From Argentina anserina (lineage: Eukaryota; Streptophyta; Magnoliopsida; Rosales; Rosaceae): 64,000 nucleotides of DNA. The position numbers and the translations under genes were made by a program. The notes under the pieces are model-generated. The model did not search any database. It saw only the letters and a program-made list of their open reading frames with translations, and was not told the origin of the DNA. This document shows, piece by piece, positions 1-12,372 of the stretch; the stretch's first letter is position 1, and the number at the start of each line of letters is the position of its first letter. The DNA is taken from assembly GCF_933775445.1 (NCBI RefSeq), contig NW_026089524.1, positions 62,001-126,000 on the forward strand. Direction: 5' to 3'.

Positions 1-882
1 GTTTCTATTGAATTTGAGAGTTTTGCAAGTGTTGGAGTGTGTTTCTTTCAAACTGAGTATCTTTACATCGTTTGCGTATCTTTACTATTCCAATTGTGTA
101 TCTTTTCAATTCTCGTTTGAGTATCTTTCTGATGCTAGTTTCTATTGAATTTGAGAGTTTTGCAAGTGTTGGAGTGTGTTTCTTTCCAACTGAGTATCTT
201 TACATCGTTTGCGTATCTTTACTATTCCAACTGTGTATCTTTTCAATTCTCGTTTGAGTATCTTTATGTAAGGCTTTCTGATGCGAGTTTCTATTGAATT
301 TGAGAGTTTTGCAAGTGTGGGAGTGTGTTTCTTTCAAACTGAGTATCTTTACATCGTTTGCGAATCTTTATTATTCCAATTGTGTATCTTTTCAATTCTC
401 GTTTGAGTATCTTTCTGAACGGCTTTCTGATGCTAGTTTCTATTGAATTTGAGAGTTTTGCAAGTGTTGGAGTGTGTTTCTTTCAAACTGAGTATCTTTA
501 CATCGTTTGCATATCTTTACTATTCCAATTGTGTATCTTTTCAATTCTCGTTTGAGTATTTTTCTGAACGGCTTTCTGATGCGAGTTTCTATTGAATTTG
601 AGAGTTTTGCAAGTGTGGGAGTGTGTTTCTTTGAAACTGAGTATCTTTACATCGTTTGCGTATCTTTATTATTCCAATTGTGTATCTTTTCAATTCTCGT
701 TTGAGTATCTTTCTGAACGGCTTTCTGATGCGAGTTTCAATTGAATTTGAGAGTTTTGCAAGTGTGGGAGTGTGTTTCTTTCAAACTGAGTATCTTTACA
801 TCGTTTGCGTATCTTTATTATTCCAATTGTGTATCTTTTCAATTCTCGTTTGAGTATCTTTCTGAACGGCTTTCTGATGCTA
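1..882. repeat. Six-monomer block matching 1455-2336 (offset 1454 bp)
   Basis: Monomers at 1, 138, 287, 436, 585 and 734 match, in order and variant content, those at 1455, 1592, 1741, 1890, 2039 and 2188. Shared markers include tttctttccaactgag, cgaatctttattattcc, tttgcatatc and tttctttgaaactg. The offset of 1454 bp is ten monomers. This suggests an older 10-monomer tandem duplication that was later swept into the 2536-bp unit. The match stops at 883 against 2337, where the monomer types differ (137 bp against 148 bp). Confidence 0.85.
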
Positions 883-3418
883 GTTTCTATTGAATTTGAG
901 AGTTTTGCAAGTGTTGGAGTGTGTTTCTTTCAAACTGAGTATCTTTACATCGTTTGCGTATCTTTACTATTCCAATTGTGTATCTTTTCAATTCTCGTAT
1001 GAGTATCTTTCTGTTGCTAGTTTATATTGAATTTGAGAGTTTTGCAAGTGTTGGAGTGTGTTTCTTTCAAACTGAGTATCTTTACATCGTTTGCGTATCT
1101 TTACTATTCCAATTGTGTATCTTTTCAATTCTCGTTTGAGTATCTTTCTGAACGGCTTTCTGATGCGAGTTTCTATTGAATTTGAGAGTTTTGCAACTGT
1201 GGGAGTGTGTCTCTTTCAAACTGAGTATCTTTACATCGTTTGCGTATCTTTCCTATTCCAATTGTGTATCTTTTCAATTCTCGTTTGAGTATCTTTCTGA
1301 TGCTAGTTTCTATTGAATTTGAGAGTTTTGCAAGTGTTGGAGTGTGTTTCTTTCAAACTGAGTATCTTTACATCGTTTGCGTATCTTTACTATTCCAATT
1401 GTGTATCTTTTCAATTCTCGTTTGAGTATCTTTATGTAAGGCTTTCTGATGCGAGTTTCTATTGAATTTGAGAGTTTTGCAAGTGTGGGAGTGTGTTTCT
1501 TTCAAACTGAGTATCTTTACATCGTTTGCGTATCTTTACTATTCCAATTGTGTATCTTTTCAATTCTCGTTTAAGTATCTTTCTGATGCTAGTTTCTATT
1601 GAATTTGAGAGTTTTGCAAGTGTTGGAGTGTGTTTCTTTCCAACTGAGTATCTTTACATCGTTTGCGTATCTTTACTATTCCAACTGTGTATCTTTTCAA
1701 TTCTCGTTTGAGTATCTTTATGTAAGGCTTTCTGATGCGAGTTTCTATTGAATTTGAGAGTTTTGCAAGTGTGGGAGTGTGTTTCTTTCAAACTGAGTAT
1801 CTTTACATCGTTTGCGAATCTTTATTATTCCAATTGTGTATCTTTTCAATTCTCGTTTGAGTATCTTTCTGAACGGCTTTCTGATGCTAGTTTCTATTGA
1901 ATTTGAGAGTTTTGCAAGTGTTGGAGTGTGTTTCTTTCAAACTGAGTATCTTTACATCGTTTGCATATCTTTACTATTCCAATTGTGTATCTTTTCAATT
2001 CTCGTTTGAGTATCTTTCTGAACGGCTTTCTGATGCGAGTTTCTATTGAATTTGAGAGTTTTGCAAGTGTGGGAGTGTGTTTCTTTGAAACTGAGTATCT
2101 TTACATCGTTTGCGTATCTTTATTATTCCAATTGTGTATCTTTTCAATTCTCGTTTGAGTATCTTTCTGAACGGCTTTCTGATGCGAGTTTCTATTGAAT
2201 TTGAGAGTTTTGCAAGTGTGGGAGTGTGTTTCTTTCAAACTGAGTATCTTTACATCGTTTGCGTATCTTTATTATTCCAATTGTGTATCTTTTCAATTCT
2301 CGTTTGAGTATCTTTCTGAACGGCTTTCTGATGCTAGTTTCTATTGAATTTGAGAGTTTTGGAAGTGTGGGAGTGTGTTTCTTTCAAACTGAGTATCTTT
2401 ACATCGTTTGCGTATCTTTGCTATTCCAATTGTGTATCTTTTCATTTCTCGTTTGAGTATCTTTCTGTAAGGCTTCTGATGCGAGTTTCCATTGTATTTG
2501 AGAGTTTTGCAAGTGTGGGAGTGTGTTTCTTTCAAACTGAGTATCTTTACATCGTTTGCGTATCTTTACTATTCCAATTGTGTATCTTTTCATTTCTCGT
2601 TTGAATATCTTTCTGTAAGGCTTTCTGATGCGAGTTTCTATTGAATTTGAGAGTTTTGCAAGTGTGGGAGTGTGTTTCTTTCAAACTGAGTATCTTTACA
2701 TCGTTTGCGTATCTTTACTATTCCAATTGTGTATCTTTACATCGTTTGCGTATCTTTACTATTCCAATTGTGTATCTTTTCATTTCTCGTTTGAGTATCT
2801 TTCTGTAAGGCTTCTGATGCGAGTTTCTATTGAATTTGAGAGTTTTGGAAGTGTGGGAGTGTGTTTCTTTCAAACTGAGTATCTTTACATCGTTTGCGTA
2901 TCTTTACTATTCCAATTGTGTATCTTTTCAATTCTCGTTTGAGTATCGTTCTGAACGGCTTTCTGATGCGAGTTTCTATTGAATTTGAGAGTTTTGCAAG
3001 TGTGGGAGTGTGTTTCTTTCAAACTGAGAATCTTTACATCGTTTGCGTATCTTTATTATTCCAATTGTGTATATTTTCAATTCTCGTTTGAGTATCTTTC
3101 TGAACGGCTTTCTGATGCGAGTTTCTATTGAATTTGAGAGTTTTGCAAGTGTGGGAGTGTGTTTCTTTCAAACTGAGTATCTTTACATCGTTTGCGTATC
3201 TTTATTATTCCAATTGTGTATCTTTTCAATTCTCGTTTGAGTATCTTTCTGGACGGCTTTCTGATGCTAGTTTCTATTGAATTTGAGAGTTTTGCAAGTG
3301 TTGGAGTGTGTTTCTTTCAAACTGAGTATCTTTACATCGTTTGTGTATCTTTACTATTCCAATTGTGTATCTTTTCAAGTCTCGTTTGAGTATCTTTCTG
3401 TCAGGCTTTCTGATGCTA
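883..3418. repeat. 2536-bp higher-order repeat, copy 1 (17 monomers)
   Basis: The monomer lengths in order are 137, 149, 137, 149, 137, then five of 149, then 148, 149, 189 and four of 149, which sum to 2536. The same order of lengths and diagnostic substitutions repeats immediately downstream. The 189-bp monomer (2634-2822) carries a 41-bp internal duplication. The precise edges of the duplicated block are uncertain by about one monomer, because the last monomer before each boundary shares a tttcttttaaactg variant. Confidence 0.9.
2634..2822. repeat. Monomer with 41-bp internal duplication (domain A, copy 1)
   Basis: The acatcg...gtatcttt segment occurs twice in direct tandem, with starts at 2698 and 2739, so the period is 41 bp. 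The 41 bp correspond to two of the monomer's sub-blocks (19 + 22 bp), and the event can be explained by misalignment between GTATCTTT cores. The matching monomer in the next higher-order unit, 5170-5358, carries the same duplication. Confidence 0.92.
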
Positions 3419-5954
3419 GTTTCTATTGAATTTGAGAGTTTTGCAAGTGTTGTAGTGTGTTTCTTTTAAACTGAGTATCTTTACATCGTTTGCGTATCTT
3501 TACTATTCCAATTGTGTATCTTTTCAATTCTCGTATGAGTATCTTTCTGTTGCTAGTTTATATTGAATTTGAGAGTTTTGCAAGTGTTGGAGTGTGTTTC
3601 TTTCAAACTGAGTATCTTTACATCGTTTGCGTATCTTTACTATTCCAATTGTGTATCTTTTCAATTCTCGTTTGAGTATCTTTCTGAACGGCTTTCTGAT
3701 GCGAGTTTCTATTGAATTTGAGAGTTTTGAAACTGTGGGAGTGTGTCTCTTTCAAACTGAGTATCTTTACATCGTTTGCGTATCTTTCCTATTCCAATTG
3801 TGTATCTTTTCAATTCTCGTTTGAGTATCTTTCTGATGCTAGTTTCTATTGAATTTGAGAGTTTTGCAAGTGTTGGAGTGTGTTTCTTTCAAACTGAGTA
3901 TCTTTACATCGTTTGCGTATCTTTACTATTCCAATTGTGTATCTTTTCAATTCTCGTTTGAGTATCTTTATGTAAGGCTTTCTGATGCGAGTTTCTATTG
4001 AATTTGAGAGTTTTGCAAGTGTGGGAGTGTGTTTCTTTCAAACTGAGTATCTTTATATCGTTTGCGTATCTTTACTATTCCAATTGTGTATCTTTTCAAT
4101 TCTCGTTTAAGTATCTTTCTGATGCTAGTTTCTATTGAATTTGAGAGTTTTGCAAGTGTTGGAGTGTGTTTCTTTCCAACTGAGTATCTTTACATCGTTT
4201 GCGTATCTTTACTATTCCAACTGTGTATCTTTTCAATTCTCGTTTGAGTATCTTTATGTAAGGCTTTCTGATGCGAGTTTCTATTGAATTTGAGAGTTTT
4301 GCAAGTGTGGGAGTGTGTTTCTTTCAAACTGAGTATCTTTACATCGTTTGCGAATCTTTATTATTCCAATTGTGTATCTTTTCAATTCTCGTTTGAGTAT
4401 CTTTCTGAACGGCTTTCTGATGCTAGTTTCTATTGAATTTGAGAGTTTTGCAAGTGTTGGAGTGTGTTTCTTTCAAACTGAGTATCTTTACATCGTTTGC
4501 ATATCTTTACTATTCCAATTGTGTATCTTTTCAATTCTCGTTTGAGTATCTTTCTGAACGGCTTTCTGATGCGAGTTTCTATTGAATTTGAGAGTTTTGC
4601 AAGTGTGGGAGTGTGTTTCTTTGAAACTGAGTATCTTTACATCGTTTGCGTATCTTTATTATTCCAATTGTGTATCTTTTCAATTCTCGTTTGAGTATCT
4701 TTCTGAACGGCTTTCTGATGCGAGTTTCTATTGAATTTGAGAGTTTTGCAAGTGTGGGAGTGTGTTTCTTTCAAACTGAGTATCTTTACATCGTTTGCGT
4801 ATCTTTATTATTCCAATTGTGTATCTTTTCAATTCTCGTTTGAGTATCTTTCTGAACGGCTTTCTGATGCTAGTTTCTATTGAATTTGAGAGTTTTGGAA
4901 GTGTGGGAGTGTGTTTCTTTCAAACTGAGTATCTTTACATCGTTTGCGTATCTTTGCTATTCCAATTGTGTATCTTTTCATTTCTCGTTTGAGTATCTTT
5001 CTGTAAGGCTTCTGATGCGAGTTTCCATTGTATTTGAGAGTTTTGCCAGTGTGGGAGTGTGTTTCTTTCAAACTGAGTATCTTTACATCGTTTGCGTATC
5101 TTTACTATTCCAATTGTGTATCTTTTCATTTCTCGTTTGAATATCTTTCTGTAAGGCTTTCTGATGCGAGTTTCTATTGAATTTGAGAGTTTTGCAAGTG
5201 TGGGAGTGTGTTTCTTTCAAACTGAGTATCTTTACATCGTTTGCGTATCTTTACTATTCCAATTGTGTATCTTTACATCGTTTGCGTATCTTTACTATTC
5301 CAATTGTGTATCTTTTCATTTCTCGTTTGAGTATCTTTCTGTAAGGCTTCTGATGCGAGTTTCTATTGAATTTGAGAGTTTTGGAAGTGTGGGAGTGTGT
5401 TTCTTTCAAACTGAGTATCTTTACATCGTTTGCGTATCTTTACTATTCCAATTGTGTATCTTTTCAATTCTCGTTTGAGTATCGTTCTGAACGGCTTTCT
5501 GATGCGAGTTTCTATTGAATTTGAGAGTTTTGCAAGTGTGGGAGTGTGTTTCTTTCAAACTGAGTATCTTTACATCGTTTGCGTATCTTTATTATTCCAA
5601 TTGTGTATATTTTCAATTCTCGTTTGAGTATCTTTCTGAACGGCTTTCTGATGCGAGTTTCTATTGAATTTGAGAGTTTTGCAAGTGTGGGAGTGTGTTT
5701 CTTTCAAACTGAGTATCTTTACATCGTTTGCGTATCTTTATTATTCCAATTGTGTATCTTTTCAATTCTCGTTTGAGTATCTTTCTGGACGGCTTTCTGA
5801 TGCTAGTTTCTATTGAATTTGAGAGTTTTGCAAGTGTTGGAGTGTGTTTCTTTCAAACTGAGTATCTTTACATCGTTTGTGTATCTTTACTATTCCAATT
5901 GTGTATCTTTTCAAGTCTCGTTTGAGTATCTTTCTGTCAGGCTTTCTGATGCTA
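3419..5954. repeat. 2536-bp higher-order repeat, copy 2 (17 monomers)
   Basis: This is the tandem copy of 883-3418 with the same length pattern. Spot comparison at offset 2536 finds only isolated single-base differences: 1194 c/3730 a, 1520 c/4056 t, 2511 a/5047 c and 3029 a/5565 t. Further differences may exist, since I did not align every base. Near-identity over 2.5 kb, compared with clear divergence between neighbouring monomers inside the unit, marks it as a recent duplication of a whole block. Confidence 0.9.
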
Positions 5955-6240
5955 GTTTCTATTGAATTTGAGAGTTTTGCAAGTGTTGGAGTGTGTTTCT
6001 TTTAAACTGAGTATCTTTACATCGTTTGCGTATCTTTACTATTCCAATTGTGTATCTTTTCAATTCTCGTTTGAGTATCTTTCTGTAAGGCTTTCTGATG
6101 CGAGTTTCTATTGAATTTGAGACTTTTGCAAGTGTTGGAGTGTGTTTCTTTCAAACTGAGTATCTTTACATCGTTTGCGTATCTTTACTATTCCAACTGT
6201 GTATCTTTTCAATTCTCGTTTGAGTATCTTTCTGATGCTA

Positions 6241-7110
6241 GTTTCTATTGAATTTGAGAGTTTTGCAAGTGTGGGAGTGTGTTTCTTTCAAACTGAGTAT
6301 CTTTACATCGTTTGCGTATCTTTATTATTCCAATTGTGTATATTTTCAATTCTCGTTTGAGTATCTTTCTGAACGGCTTTCTGATGCGAGTTTCTATTGA
6401 ATTTGAGAGTTTTGCAAGTGTGGGAGTGTGTTTCTTTCAAACTGAGTATCTTTACATCGTTTGCGTATCTTTATTATTCCAATTGTGTATCTTTTCAATT
6501 CTCGTTTGAGTATCTTTCTGAACGGCTTTCTGATGCTAGTTTCTATTGAATTTGAGAGTTTTGCAAGTGTTGGAGTGTGTTTCTTTCAAACTGAGTATCT
6601 TTACATCGTTTGTGTATCTTTACTATTCCAATTGTGTATCTTTTCAAGTCTCGTTTGACTATCTTTCTGAACGGCTTTCTGATGCGAGTTTCTATTGAAT
6701 TTGAGAGTTTTGCAAGTGTGGGAGTGTGTTTCTTTCAAACTGAGTATCTTTACATCGTTTGCGTATCTTTACTATTCCAATTGTGTATCTTTTCAATTCT
6801 CGTTTGAGTATCTTTCTGTCAGGCTTTCTGATGCTAGTTTCTATTGAATTTGAGAGTTTTGCAAGTGTGGGAGTGTGTTTCTTTCAAACTGAGTATCTTT
6901 ACATCGTTTGTGTATCTTTACTATTCCAATTGTGTATCTTTTCAATTCTCGTTTGAGTATCTTTCTGATGCGAGTTTCTATTAAATTTGAGAGTTTTGCA
7001 AGTGTTGGAGTGTGTTTCTTTCAAACTGAGTATCTTTACATCGTTTGTGTATCTTTACTATTCCAATTGTGTATCTTTTCAATTCTCGTTTGAGTATCTT
7101 TCTGATGCGA
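6241..7110. repeat. 870-bp block also present at 23761-24630 (offset 17520 bp)
   Basis: Six monomers, with starts at 6241, 6390, 6539, 6688, 6837 and 6974, recur in the same order and with the same variants 17520 bp downstream. Shared markers are tgtgtatattttc, then caagtctcgtttgactatc, then gtcagg, then attaaatttgag. Two copies of one ordered block this far apart within one domain imply exchange over long distances in the array, or break-up of a once-larger tandem unit. Confidence 0.82.
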
Positions 7111-7259
7111 GTTTCTATTGAATTTGAGAGTTTTCCAAGTGTGGGAGTGTGTTTCTTTCAAACTGAGTATCTTTACATCGTTGGCGTATCTTTACTATTC
7201 CAATTGTGTGTCTTTTCAATTCTCGTTTGAGTATCTTTCTGTCAGGCTTTCTGATGCTA
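7111..7259. repeat. Hybrid monomer formed by loss of about 190 bp
   Basis: Its left part (ttttccaagtgtggg) matches the head of the monomer at 24631. Its right part (cgttggcgtatc, gtgtgtcttttc, gtcagg) matches the tail of the next monomer there, at 24821. In the corresponding region at offset 17520 two monomers (24631 and 24821) occupy the place of this single one, and the offset then becomes 17710, a change of exactly 190 bp. This is the expected product of an unequal exchange within the repeat. Confidence 0.78.
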
Positions 7260-7545
7260 GTTTCTATTGAATTTGAGAGCTTTGCAAGTGTCGGAGTGTG
7301 TTTCTTTCAAACTGAGTATCTTTACATCGTTTGCGTATCTTTACTATTCCAATTGTGTATCTTTTCAATTCTCGTTTGACTATCTTTCTGAACGGCTTTC
7401 TGATGCGAGTTTCTATTGAATTTGAGACTTTTGCAAGTGTTGGAGTGTGTTTCTTTCAAACTGAGTATCTTTACATCGTTTGCGTATCTTTACTATTCCA
7501 ATTGTGTATCTTTTCAATTCTCGTTTGAGTATCTTTCTGATGCGA

Positions 7546-9598
7546 GTTTCTATTGAATTTGAGAGTTTTGCAAGTGTTGGAGTGTGTTTCTTTCAAACTG
7601 AGTATCTTTACATCGTTTGCGTATCTTTACTATTCCAATTGTGTATCTTTTCAATTCTCGTTTGAGTATCTTTCTGTAAGGCTTTCTGATGCGAGTTTCT
7701 ATTGAATTTGAGACTTTTGCAAGTGTTGGAGTGTGTTTCTTTCAAACTGAGTATCTTTACATCGTTTGCGTATCTTTACTATTCCAATTGTGTATCTTTT
7801 CAATTCTCGTTTGAGTATCTTTCTGATGCGAGTTTCTATTGAATTTGAGAGTTTTGCAAGTGTTGGAGTGTGTTTCTTTCAAACTGAGTATCTTTACATC
7901 GTTTGCGTATCTTTACTATTCCAATTGTGTATCTTTTCAAGTCTCGTTTGAGTATCTTTCTGAACGGCTTTCTGATGCGAGTTTCTATTGAATTTGAGAG
8001 TTTTGCAAGTGTGGGAGTGTGTTTCTTTCAAACTGAGTATCTTTACATCGTTTGCATATCTTTACTATTCCAATTGTGTATCTTTTCAATTCTCGTTTGA
8101 GTATCTTTCTGTCAGGCTTTCTGATGCTAGTTTCTATTGAATTTGAGAGTTTTGCAAGTGTGGGAGTGTGTTTCTTTCAAACTGAGTATCTTTACATCGT
8201 TTGCGTATCTTTACTATTCCAATTGTGTATCTTTTCAATTCTCGTTTGAGTATCTTTCTGATGCGAGTTTCTATTGAATTTGAGAGTTTTGCAAGTGTTG
8301 GAGTGTTTCTTTCAAACTGAGTATCTTTACATCGTTTGTGTATCTTTACTATTCCAATTGTGTATCTTTTCAATTCTCGTTTGAGTATCTTTCTGATGCG
8401 AGTTTCTATTGAATTTGAGAGTTTTCCAAGTGTGGGAGTGTGTTTCTTTCAAACTGAGTATCTTTACATCGTTTGCGTATCTTTACTATTCCAATTGTGT
8501 ATCTTTACATCGTTTGCGTATCTTTACTATTCCAATTGTGTATCTTTTCATTTCTCGTTTGAGTATCTTTCTGTAAGGCTTTCTGATGAGAGTTTCTATT
8601 GAATTTGAGAGTTTTGCAAGTGTGGGAGTGTGTTTCTTTCAAACTGAGTATCTTTACATCGTTTGCGTATCTTTACTATTCCAATTGTGTGTCTTTTCAA
8701 TTCTCGTTTGAGTATCTTTCTGTCAGGCTTTCTGATGCTAGTTTCTATTGAATTTGAGAGTTTTGCAAGTGTTGGAGTGTGTTTCTTTCAAACTGAGTAT
8801 CTTTACATCGTTTGCGTATCTTTACTATTCCAATTGTGTATCTTTTCAATTCTCGTTTGAGTATCTTTCTGTAAGGCTTTCTGATGCGAGTTTCTATTGA
8901 ATTTGAGACTTTTGCAAGTGTTGGAGTGTGTTTCTTTCAAACTGAGTATCTTTACATCGTTTGCGTATCTTTACTATTCCAATTGTGTATCTTTTCAATT
9001 CTCGTTTCAGTATCTTTCTGATGCTAGTTTCTATTGAATTTGAGAGTTTTGCAAGTGTGGGAGTGTGTTTCTTTCAAACTGAGTATCTTTACATCGTTTG
9101 CGTATCTTTATTATTCCAATTGTGTATATTTTCAATTCTCGTTTGAGTATCTTTCTGAACGGCTTTCTGATGCGAGTTTCTATTGAATTTGAGAGTTTTG
9201 CAAGTGTGGGAGTGTGTTTCTTTCAAACTGAGTATCTTTACATCGTTTGCGTATCTTTACTATTCCAATTGTGTATCTTTTCAATTCTCGTTTGAGTATC
9301 TTTCTGTCAGGCTTTCTGATGCTAGTTTCTATTGAATTTGAGAGTTTTGCAAGTGTGGGAGTGTGTTTCTTTCAAACTGAGTATCTTTACATCGTTTGTG
9401 TATCTTTACTATTCCAATTGTGTATCTTTTCAATTCTCGTTTGAGTATCTTTCTGATGCGAGTTTCTATTAAATTTGAGAGTTTTGCAAGTGTTGGAGTG
9501 TGTTTCTTTCAAACTGAGTATCTTTACATCGTTTGCGTATCTTTACTATTCCAATTGTGTATGTTTTCAATTCTCGTTTGAGTATCTTTCTGATGCGA
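7546..9598. repeat. 2053-bp higher-order repeat, copy 1 (14 monomers)
   Basis: The monomer lengths are 149, 137, 149, 149, 137, 135, 190, 149, 149, 137, 149, 149, 137 and 137, which sum to 2053. The 135-bp monomer (8267-8401) lacks two bases (gagtgtttc in place of gagtgtgtttc). The next one (8402-8591) carries the 41-bp duplication. The same series follows immediately at 9599. The segment 7695-8889 inside it is a 1195-bp version of the 1197-bp unit found further right. Confidence 0.9.
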
Positions 9599-11651
9599 GT
9601 TTCTATTGAATTTGAGAGTTTTGCAAGTGTTGGAGTGTGTTTCTTTCAAACTGAGTATCTTTACATCGTTTGCGTATCTTTACTATTCCAATTGTGTATC
9701 TTTTCAATTCTCGTTTGAGTTTCTTTCTGTAAGGCTTTCTGATGCGAGTTTCTATTGAATTTGAGACTTTTGCAAGTGTTGGAGTGTGTTTCTTTCAAAC
9801 TGAGTATCTTTACATCGTTTGCGTATCTTTACTATTCCAATTGTGTATCTTTTCAATTCTCGTTTGAGTATCTTTCTGATGCGAGTTTCTATTGAATTTG
9901 AGAGTTTTGCAAGTGTTGGAGTGTGTTTCTTTCAAACTGAGTATCTTTACATCGTTTGTGTATCTTTACTATTCCAATTGTGTATCTTTTCAAGTCTCGT
10001 TTGACTATCTTTCTGAACGGCTTTCTGATGCGAGTTTCTATTGAATTTGAGAGTTTTGCAAGTGTGGGAGTGTGTTTCTTTCAAACTGAGTATCTTTACA
10101 TCGTTTGCGTATCTTTACTATTCCAATTGTGTATCTTTTCAATTCTCGTTTGAGTATCTTTCTGTCAGGCTTTCTGATGCTAGTTTCTATTGAATTTGAG
10201 AGTTTTGCAAGTGTGGGAGTGTGTTTCTTTCAAACTGAGTATCTTTACATCGTTTGTGTATCTTTACTATTCCAATTGTGTATCTTTTCAATTCTCGTTT
10301 GAGTATCTTTCTGATGCGAGTTTCTATTGAATTTGAGAGTTTTGCAAGTGTTGGAGTGTTTCTTTCAAACTGAGTATCTTTACATCGTTTGTGTATCTTT
10401 ACTATTCCAATTGTGTATCTTTTCAATTCTCGTTTGAGTATCTTTCTGATGCGAGTTTCTATTGAATTTGAGAGTTTTCCAAGTGTGGGAGTGTGTTTCT
10501 TTCAAACTGAGTATCTTTACATCGTTTGCGTATCTTTACTATTCCAATTGTGTATCTTTACATCGTTTGCGTATCTTTACTATTCCAATTGTGTATCTTT
10601 TCAATTCTCGTTTGAGTATCTTTCTGTAAGGCTTTCTGATGAGAGTTTCTATTGAATTTGAGAGTTTTGCAAGTGTGGGAGTGTGTTTCTTTCAAACTGA
10701 GTATCTTTACATCGTTTGCGTATCTTTACTATTCCAATTGTGTGTCTTTTCAATTCTCGTTTGAGTATCTTTCTGTCAGGCTTTCTGATGCTAGTTTCTA
10801 TTGAATTTGAGAGTTTTGCAAGTGTTGGAGTGTGTTTCTTTCAAACTGAGTATCTTTACATCGTTTGCGTATCTTTACTATTCCAATTGTGTATCTTTTC
10901 AATTCTCGTTTGAGTATCTTTCTGTAAGGCTTTCTGATGCGAGTTTCTATTGAATTTGAGACTTTTGCAAGTGTTGGAGTGTGTTTCTTTCAAACTGAGT
11001 ATCTTTACATCGTTTGCGTATCTTTACTATTCCAATTGTGTATCTTTTCAATTCTCGTTTCAGTATCTTTCTGATGCTAGTTTCTATTGAATTTGAGAGT
11101 TTTGCAAGTGTGGGAGTGTGTTTCTTTCAAACTGAGTATCTTTACATCGTTTGCGTATCTTTATTATTCCAATTGTGTATCTTTTCAATTCTCGTTTGAG
11201 TATCTTTCTGAACGGCTTTCTGATGCGAGTTTCTATTGAATTTGAGAGTTTTGCAAGTGTGGGAGTGTGTTTCTTTCAAACTGAGTATCTTTACATCGTT
11301 TGCGTATCTTTACTATTCCAATTGTGTATCTTTTCAATTCTCGTTTGAGTATCTTTCTGTCAGGCTTTCTGATGCTAGTTTCTATTGAATTTGAGAGTTT
11401 TGCAAGTGTGGGAGTGTGTTTCTTTCAAACTGAGTATCTTTACATCGTTTGTGTATCTTTACTATTCCAATTGTGTATCTTTTCAATTCTCGTTTGAGTA
11501 TCTTTCTGATGCGAGTTTCTATTAAATTTGAGAGTTTTGCAAGTGTTGGAGTGTGTTTCTTTCAAACTGAGTATCTTTACATCGTTTGCGTATCTTTACT
11601 ATTCCAATTGTGTATCTTTTCAATTCTCGTTTGAGTATCTTTCTGTAAGGC
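9599..11651. repeat. 2053-bp higher-order repeat, copy 2
   Basis: It repeats the monomer order of 7546-9598 at offset 2053, including the rare 2-bp deletion (monomer 10320-10454) and the 41-bp duplication (10455-10644). A small difference is ttcaattctcg at about 10600, where copy 1 has ttcatttctcg. The match ends within the last monomer: copy 1 continues as a 137-bp form, whereas here the monomer at 11515 is a 149-bp form with a gtaagg tail. Confidence 0.88.
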
Positions 11652-11663
11652 TTTCTGATGCGA
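10943..11663. repeat. 721-bp five-monomer unit, copy 1
   Basis: The monomers are 137, 149, 149, 137 and 149 bp, starting with a gagacttttg monomer and containing cgtttcagtatc. The same series follows directly at 11664. This is a small tandem duplication nested across the end of the 2053-bp unit. Confidence 0.85.
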
Positions 11664-12372
11664 GTTTCTATTGAATTTGAGACTTTTGCAAGTGTTGGAG
11701 TGTGTTTCTTTCAAACTGAGTATCTTTACATCGTTTGCGTATCTTTACTATTCCAACTGTGTATCTTTTCAATTCTCGTTTCAGTATCTTTCTGATGCTA
11801 GTTTCTATTGAATTTGAGAGTTTTGCAAGTGTGGGAGTGTGTTTCTTTCAAACTGAGTATCTTTACATCGTTTGCGTATCTTTATTATTCCAATTGTGTA
11901 TCTTTTCAATTCTCGTTTGAGTATCTTTCTGAACGGCTTTCTGATGCGAGTTTCTATTGAATTTGAGAGTTTTGCAAGTGTGGGAGTGTGTTTCTTTCAA
12001 ACTGAGTATCTTTACATCGTTTGCGTATCTTTACTATTCCAATTGTGTATCTTTTCAATTCTCGTTTGAGTATCTTTCTGTCAGGCTTTCTGATGCTAGT
12101 TTCTATTGAATTTGAGAGTTTTGCAAGTGTGGGAGTGTGTTTCTTTCAAACTGAGTATCTTTACATCGTTTGTGTATCTTTACTATTCCAATTGTGTATC
12201 TTTTCAATTCTCGTTTGAGTATCTTTCTGATGCGAGTTTCTATTAAATTTGAGAGTTTTGCAAGTGTTGGAGTGTGTTTCTTTCAAACTGAGTATCTTTA
12301 CATCGTTTGTGTATCTTTACTATTCCAATTGTGTATCTTTTCAATTCTCGTTTGAGTATCTTTCTGATGCGA
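11664..12372. repeat. 721-bp unit, copy 2 (last monomer short)
   Basis: It matches 10943-11663 monomer by monomer, but its last member, 12236-12372, is the 137-bp form, whereas copy 1 ends with a 149-bp form. The first monomer carries ctattccaactgtg, where copy 1 has ctattccaattgtg. A block starting here (11664 to about 12700) recurs at 21975 to about 23011, offset 10311 bp. Confidence 0.82.

Larger units (their letters stand above)
1..5954. repeat. Satellite domain A
   Basis: The domain holds 40 monomers. Diagnostic variants are a 148-bp form with gtaaggcttctg (one T fewer), ttcatttctcg in place of ttcaattctcg, gaatctttattattcc, tttctttccaactgag, and a short form with ctgttgctagtttatattg. 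These variants come back in the last 3.4 kb of the window but are rare or absent in between. The domain is mostly two near-identical 2536-bp units, preceded by six monomers that match the interior of those units. Confidence 0.85.

Noticed and set aside
2341..2593. Minus-strand lysine/arginine-rich frames of 60-79 codons
   Set aside because: They are reverse complements of the same T-rich monomers, recur wherever the monomer order recurs, and have no start context or domain.
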